37,282 bases of DNA from an uncultured Alphaproteobacteria bacterium (lineage in GTDB: Bacteria; Pseudomonadota; Alphaproteobacteria; CAAHEQ01; UBA3637). Under the pieces are notes generated by a model. It did not search any database. It saw nothing but the letters and a program-made list of their open reading frames with translations, and was not told the origin of the DNA. The translations under genes were made by a program, and so were the position numbers. Positions 26,101 through 33,666 of the stretch are shown here, one piece after another. Each line of letters opens with the position of its first letter. Within the stretch, counting starts at the first letter, position 1. Where the stretch lies: assembly GCA_934203105.1 (NCBI GenBank), contig CAKPYQ010000013.1:1-37282 (forward strand), written 5' to 3'.

Positions 26101-29100
26101 CCGTACGATAATCGTTTAATGAACGCAAATGACGTTTGGGTCGGACGCGTTTTAAATGCCGGTGTTGCTTTGGACGTCAATGGCCAAAAATTGGGATCTA
26201 CACGCTATGATGCGGCGGTTGTAAATACGCGCGGTCAAGTGGTGGGCCAAGTACGTTATGACAATCGCATTGTCAATGTCGGTGGCGATGTGATCGGGCT
26301 TTATGTTCCCTATGGTACGCTTTACTTTGATCAAAAAGGCAAAGTGTTGGGGGCAATGGCTTTTGACGGCGTTGTCCGCGACGGCAATGGTTCGGAAGTC
26401 GGTCACGTTATCGGTACAACGTTGGTGAATAACAACAGCGAAGTAGTGGGCAACCAAATGCCGCAAGGCTTTGCGCTTAATGAACAAGGCAAGGTGACAG
26501 GCCACATCTTCCCGAATGCAACGACTTTGGCGGAAGTTGACGGCGTGGCTCAAACAAACACTTTGACGACCAGCTTGCGTATAGTTGATAAGAATAAAGC
26601 AATTGTCGGCGGTAACGTTCCGTTCGGTATTGCTTTGGGATCGGATTTGTCTGTTACGGGAAATGTGATTGCAGACGGTACAGTTTTACAAAATAATGCG
26701 ATTTCGGCAAAGACGTTGACGGATAATGTGATGTACGACACTTTGGATAAAGTTGTCGGCGGTATTATTGAACCGTCCGTTATTGTGGGTCGTGACGGCC
26801 GAATTGTCGGATCTACATCTATTTCAAATGCGGTGAACGATAACAAAGATGCGCGCATTGCGACTTTGATGCCGTTCGGCAAAGCGTTAAGCGTTGATAA
26901 TCGTTTAGTCGGTATGACGATGCCGACGGGTGCAGCGGTTGACGATTTTGCCAAAATCGTCGGTTTTGTGGCGTCGGACGGGTCCGTGATTAAAGCAGAC
27001 GGAGCCATTACCGGACGCGCTATGCAAGACGGTACGATTGTTCGCTTACTTTCTCGTGACGCTTACGGAGTTATGCCGGACTTTGCTGATGTGATTGCTT
27101 CTGGTGTTGCTATCGGCTTAAAGCCGGAATTGTTCGGGCGCGCTATGCCCAGCGGCGATGTTTTGGATACATTAAACCAAAAAACAGCGTCGATTTTGGA
27201 CGATGCGACTTTGCTTGGAACAGACGGCAATTTGGCCGGTGCTTTGGTTGGTTGGCGGACGGCAATTGACCACCAAGTCAATGTGATCGGTGATTCAACC
27301 GGCGACGGTTTTGTGACAGATATCAAAGGCGGCAAAGTCGGTAAATTGGCTTCAAACGGTGCGATCAAAGGCAAACATCAATTAAAGACTTTGGGTGCGA
27401 TTGTACCGACGGAATTGGTGGCTAAACAATGCCGGATTCAAGGTCAAGTTCGCTATGACGGCCGGATTATCGACGGTAATGCCAAAGTGGTTGGCTCTAT
27501 CGGTTTGGACGGTATGGCAAAAGACGAAAACGGACAAGCTTTGGGTGGTGTCGTTCAAAAAGGAACGGTGATCGCGGACAATGGCGATGTGTTGGGTCGT
27601 ACTTTGCCGGATTCTGATGTTGTGAATATGGAAGGTGAATCCATTGGTTGCGTACTGGAAGACGGCACGGTTATTGATCACAACGGCAACATTATCGGTC
27701 ACGTTTTAAAGCGTGGTATCGTGGTTGACGAAAACGGTAATGTTTTGGGTCGTGTTTTGCGTAATGGTCAAGTTGTGAATGCGGCCGGCGAAGTTATCGG
27801 TAAAGTTTTGGGTGACGGTACGGTTGTTGACTTAAACGGCAACAAGATCGGTCATGTAGTCGATATCAAGAAAGAACACTTACTGTACGATGATAACGGC
27901 AATATTATCGGTTCTATGGATAAAGCGGGTCGTGTCTTTGATAACAACGGCAAGCATTTGTTCACGGTTGGTGCTGATGATAAATTGTACGATCCGAACG
28001 GTAACTTGATCGGTTATTTGGACGAAGACGGCAATATCTATGATTTAGCGGGAAACAAGATCGGTAATGCGACGAATTTGCCTCATTACTTATATGATGC
28101 AAACGGTAATATTATCGGATACATCAAAGACGGTAAGTTATTTGATATGGACGGCAATCAAACCGGTTGGATTGGTCCGGACGGTACTATTTACGATATG
28201 AACGGCAATCCGATTGGTCGGTTGAATCCGGACGGGTCATTGACAATGTTTGATTCATTGGATAAACCGTGTAAAAAATATGACGGCATTATTTACGATG
28301 ACAACGGCGAAATGAACGGATACATCGAAGATTGTGTGTTATATGACAAGTACGGCAATATTATCGGTTATGTTGATGAATTCGGTAATATCCGCGATAA
28401 AGACGGTAATATTATCGGCAAGATCCATCCAGATGGAACAGTCGAAGTCAACGGCAAGATTTTGGGTAAGTTGGATACAAACCCGCCCTGTAAAAAATAC
28501 GACGGCGAAGTTCGTGACAATAACGGTGAAATCCAATACATCATTAAAAACTGTATTGTGTATGATAAGTACGGCAACATTATCGGCTATGTCGATGAAA
28601 ACGGCAATATCCGAGATGCAAACGGCAATATCATCGGCCATATTTTGCCCAACGGTGATGTAGAGTTGAACGGCAAGATCGTCGGTAAATTAAACACAAA
28701 TCCGGCGTGCAAGAAATATGACGGAGATGTGCTTGACGAAAATGGCGAATTGCAATACAGAATTAAAGATTGTATTGTCTATGACAAGTACGGCAATATT
28801 ATCGGTTATGTTGATGAATTCGGTAATATCCGTGATAAAGACGGCAATATCATCGGTAAAATCTATCCGGACGGACGCGTTGAAATCAACGGCGAAACGG
28901 TGGGTTGGTTGAATCGAAAAGCTGATGGCGGATATGTATCGGGTGCAAAAAATCTGTTGGCCGGCGCTCCGGGTCTGGGTACTCCCAGCCTGTCGGGTCG
29001 TAAGATTGCTATCGGGGATAAGAGCTTCTTTGTTATGCCAGATAACAGCATTGTCGATTCAAATGGCGCTGTGGTTGGTCAATTACGCAACGGAGTTCCG

Positions 29101-30378
29101 TATTCATTATCAGGCAATTTGTTGGCCGATGAATTAGGTGTTGGGCGCGGAGGAGTTCCCGGATTGAACGGCAACTATCCGCAAGAGCAGTTGATTTTTG
29201 ATAAAGCCCAAGCCGCTGCTATGCGTGATTTGCTTGCGCGCCGTCGTGCAGAAATGAAAAACGGTGTCGGCCGCAATATGGCTAAAATCACACCGGACGG
29301 TCGCGTGTTGGCCAGAGCAAAAGCAAAACAATCCAAAGACTTTGGATCAAAGACGGTTTCTTCTTGGCCGGTTGATATGTCGCGAATGATTTTAAAAGAC
29401 AAGGCTATTCCGGCCGTGTTGGTTCGTTCGATCGACAGCCGTTATATGTCGGTGCCGGCGTCTGCGATTGTGGAACGCAATGTTTATGCCGAAGATGGTC
29501 GTAACATCATTATTCCGGCGGGCAGTAAGTTAATCGGCAGCGTAACCGGATCGCCCGGATCGAACCACGTTTCGAAAATGGAAATTTCGTGGGAACGTTT
29601 GATCCGTCCGGATGGGGGTCAATTCAAATTGAGCGCTGTTTCCGGTGATGCTCAAGGTCGCGGAGGTGTTGCCGCCTATTTGGACGAACAATGGTTGGCG
29701 CGCTATGGTAAGCCGTTAATGCAATCAACATTGACATCGGCAATCAGTTACTTGGTCGCTACGGACCAAACGGTGACACAAAACGACAATTATGGTACCA
29801 GCTCGCAATCCGACAGAGCGCAAGCGGCACAAGATGCCCGTGAAAACTTCATCGATGATATGGAGCAAATCTTCCAGCAAATGATTGAAGAATCTTCTTC
29901 TACGCCGCCGGTTGTTTTTGTTCCGTCGGGAACGCGTATGACTATTTTTGCGATGGAAGACTTGTGGTTGCGCAGTGAAGAAGACGATGCGGACGACTAT
30001 GAATCCGAATATGGGGCAGATCCGACTGCAGCTCAAACACCAAAGGGTGGCGCCGGTATGCAACAACGTCCTATGGGTGGCAACAATAATATGGGGGCGC
30101 CGACGGGACAAGGATCTTCCGCAGATACGTCATCTGACGGTGAAGAATACTATGATCCGGGATACAGCGACGAAGATCAAAGCGATGATGACGAAGAGAT
30201 CTATACGCCGGCTAAATCCACCGACAAGGCTGAACAGCAAAAAGCGAAAGAGCCAAGTTTAGAGGATCGCTATCGTTCGCGTCAAGGATTATCGAATTAC
30301 CAAGTCAAAAAAGATGTTTCAACGCCGCTCGGCCGTCAAGGTACGACAAGACGCAGCACGTCTGATACACTGTTTTAA
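23149..30378 (+). CDS. dotG: Giant DotG/IcmE-like channel protein with long repeat region
   Basis: A 2409-residue protein, over twice the length of Legionella DotG. A cytoplasmic tail and membrane helix (about 19-41) lead to an Ig-like domain (about 85-190; APSTSCNLKILWNP resembles choice-of-anchor D domains). Residues 220-1700 hold several dozen short repeats built on DG-x-V, D-x-x-G and IG-x-V, about 18-20 residues each. Three 73-residue repeats follow (1708-1926). The VirB10/TrbI-like domain is at about 2070-2275 (VPASAIVERNVYAEDGRNIIIPAGSKL; FVPSGTRMTIF), then an acidic Gln/Gly-rich tail. DotG spans from inner membrane to outer-membrane core; the repeats likely form a long periplasmic beta structure. 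The reading frame is unbroken. dotB follows after 17 bases. Confidence 0.92.
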   Translation: MANKILSSSEQYVKKSNRRLLIFGIIALLAFLFGLLMLTSGGRKQEVEQKPIINTTQDPLIAPTNTGMDLTSAGDDSALLTAYPQDVSLTNVVLGSAAEAIVTLRAGNGPVRLESVDLAENQTDGFIIDYGTCVVGEVLAPSTSCNLKILWNPVSVRSYSNYLNIRWRLDDLTVYPPPEQKTTIVNITGQSTDSKDCIICETKEVDKTAARLGELDEKTGLYIKDGEIMGIVELDKIAISVDGTLLGRVTKDTAEVVNEAGEVLGRVLGDDTVVTKELNVLGGALPLASVLDSSGSVIGRLIADGTVVDANDRLLGLPMADGSVVGMDGRIIGSVMPWAVVLNMSSKAVGATQLNGTVLLANGQLMGRVLPGGLVVNEAGVIVGGTVTKGIGVGHTCGVLGKVGGNGKIYNAFDQQVAYTTIDGLVLDMSGVPVGTVIREGLIIDTAGEVIAFVNSEGKAVTKEADLIGCVNPDGSVSAGKESIGAIMPRGRVIGYDLDVKGLVLPNGSVVRPTGEAVGKTMASGYVMDLNDQVIGAVIPKGTAVAPGCVLLGVLDLNGQVLNEQGIVVGTVNPDKQVLNKAREVIGGVTPMGAVVDLKGKFLGYVRPDGKVVDKTGQVIGCVNPDGSVVDEKGNLLGVVASASGVVLDANGNPTGWTVVGNKVYDENGNLIGTLIGDKVVNERGEIIGFIPPDGIIVSPEGRFLGRFTSKIGYAMDAKGVKFGRVLPDYTAVSIEKSEIIGALIPDGSQVINIDNERIGSVGGDGAVLNNEGKALGNIRADGSVMDRDGVVLGGLMPTGTVLDWNGKVLGSVQGNGSVLSVNQTQVGVVTLNRTVVNSDGAVVGMVFPEASIPLGEDGKLIGLLTINGEVNKDGKKIGHMTPAGNVYADNGQMLGALVRLGSVIGTDNKVKGWLAFDGQLNSKDNFEAIGRMMPDGYAVDKSGMQIGHLIPRQTVTDLKGNFAGVVSVDGRVLGRSGEVLGSFPYDNRLMNANDVWVGRVLNAGVALDVNGQKLGSTRYDAAVVNTRGQVVGQVRYDNRIVNVGGDVIGLYVPYGTLYFDQKGKVLGAMAFDGVVRDGNGSEVGHVIGTTLVNNNSEVVGNQMPQGFALNEQGKVTGHIFPNATTLAEVDGVAQTNTLTTSLRIVDKNKAIVGGNVPFGIALGSDLSVTGNVIADGTVLQNNAISAKTLTDNVMYDTLDKVVGGIIEPSVIVGRDGRIVGSTSISNAVNDNKDARIATLMPFGKALSVDNRLVGMTMPTGAAVDDFAKIVGFVASDGSVIKADGAITGRAMQDGTIVRLLSRDAYGVMPDFADVIASGVAIGLKPELFGRAMPSGDVLDTLNQKTASILDDATLLGTDGNLAGALVGWRTAIDHQVNVIGDSTGDGFVTDIKGGKVGKLASNGAIKGKHQLKTLGAIVPTELVAKQCRIQGQVRYDGRIIDGNAKVVGSIGLDGMAKDENGQALGGVVQKGTVIADNGDVLGRTLPDSDVVNMEGESIGCVLEDGTVIDHNGNIIGHVLKRGIVVDENGNVLGRVLRNGQVVNAAGEVIGKVLGDGTVVDLNGNKIGHVVDIKKEHLLYDDNGNIIGSMDKAGRVFDNNGKHLFTVGADDKLYDPNGNLIGYLDEDGNIYDLAGNKIGNATNLPHYLYDANGNIIGYIKDGKLFDMDGNQTGWIGPDGTIYDMNGNPIGRLNPDGSLTMFDSLDKPCKKYDGIIYDDNGEMNGYIEDCVLYDKYGNIIGYVDEFGNIRDKDGNIIGKIHPDGTVEVNGKILGKLDTNPPCKKYDGEVRDNNGEIQYIIKNCIVYDKYGNIIGYVDENGNIRDANGNIIGHILPNGDVELNGKIVGKLNTNPACKKYDGDVLDENGELQYRIKDCIVYDKYGNIIGYVDEFGNIRDKDGNIIGKIYPDGRVEINGETVGWLNRKADGGYVSGAKNLLAGAPGLGTPSLSGRKIAIGDKSFFVMPDNSIVDSNGAVVGQLRNGVPYSLSGNLLADELGVGRGGVPGLNGNYPQEQLIFDKAQAAAMRDLLARRRAEMKNGVGRNMAKITPDGRVLARAKAKQSKDFGSKTVSSWPVDMSRMILKDKAIPAVLVRSIDSRYMSVPASAIVERNVYAEDGRNIIIPAGSKLIGSVTGSPGSNHVSKMEISWERLIRPDGGQFKLSAVSGDAQGRGGVAAYLDEQWLARYGKPLMQSTLTSAISYLVATDQTVTQNDNYGTSSQSDRAQAAQDARENFIDDMEQIFQQMIEESSSTPPVVFVPSGTRMTIFAMEDLWLRSEEDDADDYESEYGADPTAAQTPKGGAGMQQRPMGGNNNMGAPTGQGSSADTSSDGEEYYDPGYSDEDQSDDDEEIYTPAKSTDKAEQQKAKEPSLEDRYRSRQGLSNYQVKKDVSTPLGRQGTTRRSTSDTLF
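28270..28926 (+). repeat. Three tandem 219-bp in-frame repeats in dotG
   Basis: Copies start at 28270, 28489 and 28708, each exactly 219 bases (73 residues). Each opens with CKKYDG, has a second Cys 21 residues later (E/K/D before it), then YDKYGNIIGYVDE and GNIRD. The first and third copies are more alike over YVDEFGNIRDKDGNIIGKI than the second. Confidence 0.95.
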
Positions 30379-30395
30379 TTAAAGGGGAGGGTGCT

Positions 30396-31385
30396 ATGCC
30401 GGAGTTATCAATTTCCGAAACATATAAAGTTCTGGAATCGGCGTTGCGCCCTTTGTCCTATTGGTACAACCAAGATAATGTGGAAGAAGTAGCGGTTGAT
30501 CACCCCGGATCGATTTGGTTGCGTTTACGCGGGCGTCGTGCTCACCCTTGGCAAGAACAAGAAGACCCAAAATTAACACGGGAATATTTGAATGATATTT
30601 TATATATCATTGCCAACAGCTATGATTACTCGTTCGAACCGACGGAAGGCACGCCTGTGGTTTACGCGACGTTGCCGGGCGGACATCGTTTTACGGGCAT
30701 CAGCGGACGCAACGTGATGTATGATAACGACGATTTAACCGGCGGTGTCGCTTTGGCAATCCGTGTGTATAAGGAAGATTTAGGCATCGGTTTTGGCGAT
30801 TTTAATTTGGAACAAGGACAACGTTTGCGACCGTTAAACAAAATGGCGCAAGTGGAAGACCCGGACGATCCATACGATCGGTTGTTGCTGTCTATTCGCA
30901 AAGGCGAACATATTTTAATCAGCGGTGGAACGGCAACCGGTAAAACAACATTTTTAAACAATATGATTAAGTTGGTTGATGAACACAAGCGCATTATTAC
31001 GGTTGAAGATACACGTGAATTGATTATTCCGCATAAGAATCGTGTGCATATTGTCTTACCTCGTACCGACCAAACCAACGGGTTTACGTATCCGCGCGTG
31101 ATTGACTTGATTGTGCGCTTTACGCCCGATGCGATTATTTGCGGGGAAATATCTACATCGAATGCCAGCGCTATTTGGGAATTGATGGGGTCAGGTCACG
31201 AAAACTGTTTTGCGACGATCCACGCAGAAAATGCCGAAGAAGCTTATAAAGCTTTTGTCGCGCGCATTATGCGTACGACGCCGACAATCGATCGCGAAAA
31301 AACGCTAAAAGAAATGCACGATAAATTGCGGGTTGTGCAAATCAACCGTAACGGCAACATTCGTGCGGTGACAAATATTACTTAA
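30396..31385 (+). CDS. dotB: DotB/VirB11-family secretion ATPase
   Basis: A 329-residue ATPase. The N-terminal domain (VEEVAVDHPGSIWLRLRG) is VirB11-like. Walker A is GGTATGKTT (about 177-185), the Asp box is in ITVEDTRELIIP, the Walker B region is DAIICGEIS, and the His box lies in GSGHENCFATIHAENAEEA. Hexamers of this family power type IV secretion from the cytoplasmic side. Here it follows dotG by 17 bases with AGGGGAGG upstream of the ATG; in Legionella dotB sits in a separate dotDCB cluster. Sequence features fit VirB11 nearly as well as DotB, but context argues for DotB function. An intrinsic terminator follows, closing the operon. Confidence 0.88.
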   Translation: MPELSISETYKVLESALRPLSYWYNQDNVEEVAVDHPGSIWLRLRGRRAHPWQEQEDPKLTREYLNDILYIIANSYDYSFEPTEGTPVVYATLPGGHRFTGISGRNVMYDNDDLTGGVALAIRVYKEDLGIGFGDFNLEQGQRLRPLNKMAQVEDPDDPYDRLLLSIRKGEHILISGGTATGKTTFLNNMIKLVDEHKRIITVEDTRELIIPHKNRVHIVLPRTDQTNGFTYPRVIDLIVRFTPDAIICGEISTSNASAIWELMGSGHENCFATIHAENAEEAYKAFVARIMRTTPTIDREKTLKEMHDKLRVVQINRNGNIRAVTNIT

Positions 31386-31409
31386 TAAATTGCTTTTAAG
31401 CATAAAAAA

Positions 31410-31433
31410 AGCCCCGATCAAAAGGGGCTTTTC
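31410..31433. terminator. Bidirectional intrinsic terminator between dotB and the TM2 gene
   Basis: Arms AGCCCC (31410-31415) and GGGGCT (31424-31429) have T-runs on both sides, seven T on the minus strand and a shorter TTTTC on the plus. It serves the convergent ends of dotB and the TM2/SHOCT gene. Confidence 0.9.
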
Positions 31434-31452
31434 ATTTTGAATGGTCAAGTTG

Positions 31453-31800
31453 TTAAACAAACGCGACACCGGAAGCATCTTTTGTAACCGTTACAATATC
31501 AACAATGACCCAAATAAGTACAATCAACAATGGGAAAATTAAAATACCAAACGGAATTGTCAATAATAATTGAGCAACACCTTTGCCGGTATAGCCTGCA
31601 TAAAAATTGTGGACGCCAAAGCCACCCAAAAATAAAGCAAGCAAAATATAAATCAGGCGGCTTTTGGGTTGTGTTGCGGGCTTTGCTTGAGGTTCTTCAA
31701 CTTTTAACAAAGCTTCTTTTTGTTTTTCAAATTCTTGATCAGTAATAATGCCTTTTTGTTTTAAATCGGCCAATTTTTCCAAATCTGCGTATTTATCCAT
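31453..31800 (-). CDS. SHOCT plus TM2 domain membrane protein
   Basis: A 115-residue protein. Residues about 5-34 form a SHOCT-type helix pair (LADLKQKGIITDQEFEKQKEALL). A Pro/Gln linker leads to a TM2 domain with two membrane helices (about 50-66 and 78-100) around the GGFGVHNFYAGYTGKGVAQLL motif. TM2 proteins are common small membrane proteins of unknown function. A single-gene unit, convergent with dotB and divergent from the prepilin peptidase gene. No signal peptide is evident. Confidence 0.85.
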   Translation of the reverse strand: MDKYADLEKLADLKQKGIITDQEFEKQKEALLKVEEPQAKPATQPKSRLIYILLALFLGGFGVHNFYAGYTGKGVAQLLLTIPFGILIFPLLIVLIWVIVDIVTVTKDASGVAFV

Positions 31801-31927
31801 TTTATCCTCCGATAATAATTAAAACCAACGATTAGATCATAAAGTAAATCGACGGATATGTAAAGCAAAATAATACTTGCTTTTTGGGGAAGGTATTGTT
31901 AAAGTCTAAAAAAAGAAAGGAAAGAAT

Positions 31928-32626
31928 ATGATCAGCTATATTTTTGCATTTTTGTTTGGGATTTTTGTGCCGGCAATTGCAAGCCGTTATCCGAAATCAT
32001 ACGCCTCCGATTGGGGTGAATGGTTGTTTTTTTTGTGGCATAAGCCCCACTTTCCGCATTCGGACAAAATCGAACGCGTGCGGTTGTTGAAAAAAAAGTG
32101 GCAAAAAATGCTGTTTTTTTCGCTGTTTTGGGGCGTGTGTTTAACGGCTTTGTTCGTTACGGTGGATTTATTTGTTCCCCAAAACGCGCGTTGTTGGGCA
32201 AAAGTCTTTATGTGTTTAATGGCTTTGTTAAGCGCGGTTGATCAGCAATACTTTTTATTGCCGGACATTTTGACCGTACCGTTGATTTTTTTAGGTTTCG
32301 GATATGCTCTGTGGGGGGATGTTATTCCGCCGGCGCAAAGCTTTTTCGGGGCTTGCTATGGCTTTTTTATGCCGGCCGCCGCCGTGTTGATTTCATCAAA
32401 GTTTTTGAAAAATGCTTTTGGGGGCGGAGACGTTAAAATGCTGGCCGGATTGGGCGCATGGGTTGGTATGTTACCGCTGTGTGTGGTATTGATGATTTCG
32501 ATTATATCTTTTGTTTTTTGTGCCGCTTTGACGGGACGCAGAGCCGGCGCTTATGGTCCGCATTTGGCTTTGGGAGGTATTATTGTTTTGTTTTTAACGG
32601 CCAATCATCTGATTGCTTTTTTATAA
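31928..32626 (+). CDS. Prepilin peptidase (A24 family), methylase domain absent
   Basis: A 232-residue polytopic membrane protein. The two catalytic aspartates are D105 in LSAVDQQYFLLPD and D168 in GGGDVK. The N-terminal cytoplasmic domain of PilD, with its Cys pairs and methyltransferase motif, is missing; instead there is a basic cytoplasmic loop (about 40-60). It should cut class III signal peptides of prepilins at the inner membrane. A candidate substrate lies 4.7 kb downstream on the same strand. AAAGGAAAG lies just before the ATG. The next gene, RodZ-like, starts 66 bases after the stop. Confidence 0.88.
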   Translation: MISYIFAFLFGIFVPAIASRYPKSYASDWGEWLFFLWHKPHFPHSDKIERVRLLKKKWQKMLFFSLFWGVCLTALFVTVDLFVPQNARCWAKVFMCLMALLSAVDQQYFLLPDILTVPLIFLGFGYALWGDVIPPAQSFFGACYGFFMPAAAVLISSKFLKNAFGGGDVKMLAGLGAWVGMLPLCVVLMISIISFVFCAALTGRRAGAYGPHLALGGIIVLFLTANHLIAFL

Positions 32627-32692
32627 AAAGACTTGAAATTTATAAAAAAACAGGTAAAATATAATTCGTCGTTTGAAAAAAGGTGTGTGAAA

Positions 32693-33580
32693 ATGAAAAA
32701 AAAGTCTGAAGAAGCCCAAGAAAATCAAGACGCGGTTGTTGAAAATACAATACAGACAGTATCCAATATCGATAATCAAGATTGGTGTGTGGGGGCTGTT
32801 TTAAAAAAAGCGCGAGAAAAAAAGAAAAAAGAAATTGCCAAAATCGCAAATACCTTGCGCATTCGTCCGCGTTATTTGGAAGCGTTGGAAGAATCCAGAT
32901 ATCAAGACTTTCCGGGGCAAGCTTATGCCGTTGGTTTTTTGCGTAATTACGCTTTGTTTTTGGGACTTGACGCGGACGCGCTTGTTTCAAAATATCATAA
33001 GGAAACGGCTTTCTTAAAGCCCACCGTTGTGGAAATGCCTTTATCCGAACATGCGGCTTTGTTTCCGTCGGTTAAATGTTTGCTGTTGGCCGTTTTGGCG
33101 ATTGTTTTGGTGTGGTTTTTTTGGTATTTTTTAACATATCGTGAAACACAAACACAAATGAGCCCGCCGGTTTTGGCTGCGCAAGAGACTTTGACTTTGG
33201 ATGAAGTTGAACCGCCGTCTGCTGAATATGTCGACGCCGAAGAAGAAAATAAAGCGCCCGAAAACACAAATGCAATTGTTGACGAAAAGCCTGCCGTCAA
33301 AGCGGTTGAGACGCCCAAAACGGCTTCATCAGTTCAAATTGTTGCGCGTGAGGAAGTTTGGCTTGAAATCGAACAAGACGATACGTTGATTTTAAGCCGC
33401 ACATTGAAAAAAGGCGAAGTGTACGATGTACCGAAATCGGACGCGGAATTGTTCTTAAAAACCGGTAATGCAGGCGGTATGGACATCTTGGTTGATGGAC
33501 AAAAAGTAAAACCGTTTGGTCCTGTGGGGGCTGTGCGTTCCGGCATTTCTTTGTCCGCAGATAAATTAAAAAAGCATTAG
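32693..33580 (+). CDS. RodZ-like helix-turn-helix membrane protein
   Basis: A 295-residue protein from the ATG at 32693 (AAGGTG upstream); an in-frame ATG 60 bases earlier would add an unlikely basic stretch. A Cro/RodZ-type helix-turn-helix (about 35-105, VLKKAREKKKKEIAKIANTL) is followed by a Lys/His segment, one membrane helix (about 126-149), an acidic Pro/Glu linker and a C-terminal DUF4115-like beta domain (VQIVAREEVWLEIEQDD). RodZ links MreB filaments to the wall-elongation machinery. No mreB is in the window, but the domain order matches RodZ. It lies 86 bases upstream of prfA. Confidence 0.85.
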   Translation: MKKKSEEAQENQDAVVENTIQTVSNIDNQDWCVGAVLKKAREKKKKEIAKIANTLRIRPRYLEALEESRYQDFPGQAYAVGFLRNYALFLGLDADALVSKYHKETAFLKPTVVEMPLSEHAALFPSVKCLLLAVLAIVLVWFFWYFLTYRETQTQMSPPVLAAQETLTLDEVEPPSAEYVDAEEENKAPENTNAIVDEKPAVKAVETPKTASSVQIVAREEVWLEIEQDDTLILSRTLKKGEVYDVPKSDAELFLKTGNAGGMDILVDGQKVKPFGPVGAVRSGISLSADKLKKH

Positions 33581-33605
33581 CAGTGCTGACTTTACATTAA
33601 ATAAA

Positions 33606-33629
33606 AATGCACAAATTGTTCTGTGCATT
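33606..33629. promoter_or_regulatory. Hairpin upstream of prfA
   Basis: Perfect eight-base arms AATGCACA (33606-33613) and TGTGCATT (33622-33629) with an eight-base loop lie between the rodZ-like gene and prfA. No T-run follows on the plus strand, so it is not a standard terminator; mRNA processing or attenuation is possible. Confidence 0.35.
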
Positions 33630-33666
33630 GTGGAAACGTATCTATTAAAAAATAAAGGAATATAAA

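Noticed and set aside
23800..28930. CRISPR-like or minisatellite array
   Set aside because: The periodicity is at protein level within one unbroken frame, with diverged DNA copies.
24000..29400. Many long antisense and shifted frames across the dotG region
   Set aside because: They follow from the repetitive GC-richer coding sequence of dotG, lack ribosome binding sites and have repeat-shadow composition.
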